A DNA stretch of 64,000 nt from a candidate division CSSED10-310 bacterium (GTDB taxonomy: Bacteria; CSSED10-310), in contig JAFGEQ010000015.1 of NCBI GenBank assembly GCA_016931515.1, positions 62,001 through 126,000 of the forward strand. The letters are read 5' to 3'. Position 1 is the stretch's first letter; each line of letters begins with the position of its first letter. Under the pieces are notes generated by a model, which saw nothing but the letters and a program-made list of their open reading frames with translations, searched no databases and was not told the DNA's origin. Below are positions 63,564 to 64,000 of the stretch, in pieces. The position numbers and the translations under genes were made by a program.

Positions 63564-64000
63564 ATGAAAACATCTGCAATGATTCGAAAAGAATTCATAG
63601 ATTTCTTCCTAAAGCATGATCATACGGTCGTGCGAGGAACGCCTTTATACATCCCGGATGATCCCACTCTGCTGTTCACGAATGCCGGAATGAATCAATT
63701 CAAACCGATTTTTCTCGGGAAAATAAAACCTGTAGATAGACGTGCCGTTAACTCCCAACGCTGTATGCGTGTCAGCGGTAAACATAATGATCTTGAAGAA
63801 GTCGGATTTTCTCCGCATCATCACACCCTTTTTGAGATGCTGGGTAATTGGTCCTTTGGTGATTATTATAAAAAGGAAGCGATTACATGGGCGTGGGATC
63901 TGCTGACAAATGTCTGGGGTTTACCCAAGGATAAACTTTGGGTGACTGTTTTCCGTGATGACCAGGATGTCATTCCGGAAGATTCCGAAGCGGCTGATTA
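63564..64000 (+). CDS. alaS: Alanyl-tRNA synthetase, N-terminal part (runs past window end)
   Basis: The 145 visible residues contain the class II catalytic core of Ala[49 protein letters not shown] and ITWAWDLLT. It charges tRNA-Ala. The ATG at 63564 is the first reasonable start, 72 bases after pilT. The 3' part lies beyond base 64000. Confidence 0.95.
   Translation, partial: MKTSAMIRKEFIDFFLKHDHTVVRGTPLYIPDDPTLLFTNAGMNQFKPIFLGKIKPVDRRAVNSQRCMRVSGKHNDLEEVGFSPHHHTLFEMLGNWSFGDYYKKEAITWAWDLLTNVWGLPKDKLWVTVFRDDQDVIPEDSEAAD

Noticed and set aside
1-64000. CRISPR arrays, insertion sequences, integrases or prophage genes
   Set aside because: No array-like repeats, transposase motifs or phage proteins were found. 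Repeats are limited to the Thr/Pro tract and short inverted or direct repeats.

Overview
The window is about 64 kb of gene-dense DNA of intermediate G+C from a Gram-negative bacterium with a complete-looking LPS machinery: lipid A assembly and acylation, Kdo transfer, heptose and CMP-Kdo supply. No insertion sequence, prophage, CRISPR array or rRNA is visible. Thr/Pro spacers of the TPTNTPT type, a dockerin-like domain, FG-GAP/VCBS surface proteins, a split class I fumarase and a very large NtrY-like sensor kinase suggest an uncultured, probably anaerobic, deep-branching lineage. Sumerlaeota, Hydrogenedentota or relatives come to mind, but this is an impression and not a determination.

Region 1 (1-11836, minus strand) is a surface-polysaccharide operon read right to left. 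It encodes a small secreted protein, an outer-membrane beta-barrel, a Wza-type exporter, a Wzz/GumC copolymerase, a BY-kinase with a Tyr-rich tail, a NusG-like UpxY antiterminator, the ABC transporter Wzt/Wzm, a QueC-like PP-loop enzyme, a pyruvyltransferase-family protein, a short NeuB and the start of NeuA. The product is predicted to carry a nonulosonic (sialic-like) acid. The operon has a good promoter at 11934-11962, divergent from that of a seven-bladed FG-GAP protein.

Region 2 (12080-17806) holds accessory envelope genes: the FG-GAP protein with a C-terminal sorting-like tail, a multispan membrane protein, a lipoprotein, a protein with a duplicated domain, Thr/Pro spacer and dockerin-like end, and a tiny CxxCH protein. 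Region 3 (18052-27378) is mostly metabolic: malic enzyme, two-subunit fumarase, a PHP phosphoesterase, a nucleotide-sugar dehydrogenase, acyl-ACP thioesterase, cutA, smpB, pgk and larC. Region 4 (27510-35516) has a giant NtrY-like kinase with its NtrC-like regulator, and a B12-type radical SAM enzyme with a methyltransferase.

Region 5 (35703-55099) is two convergent operons for LPS. The plus-strand one is rfaE1, kdsB, pyrG, an lpxL-like gene, lapB, a secreted TPR protein and mutS. The minus-strand one is lpxB, waaA, lpxK, a second lpxL-like gene, waaF, a DUF3108 gene, an epimerase, a Trm112-like gene, two GT4 glycosyltransferases and a GNAT gene. Together they make and activate Kdo and heptose, build and acylate lipid A, attach core sugars and, through LapB, may tune the pathway.

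Region 6 (55153-64000) has a tRNA-Lys with its own promoter and terminator, a 1674-residue VCBS-repeat exported protein, thpR-recA, pilT and the start of alaS. No gene-free stretch exceeds 300 bases. Many gene starts below are moved inward from the longest reading frame because a Shine-Dalgarno sequence, an overlap or a signal peptide supports the inner start.
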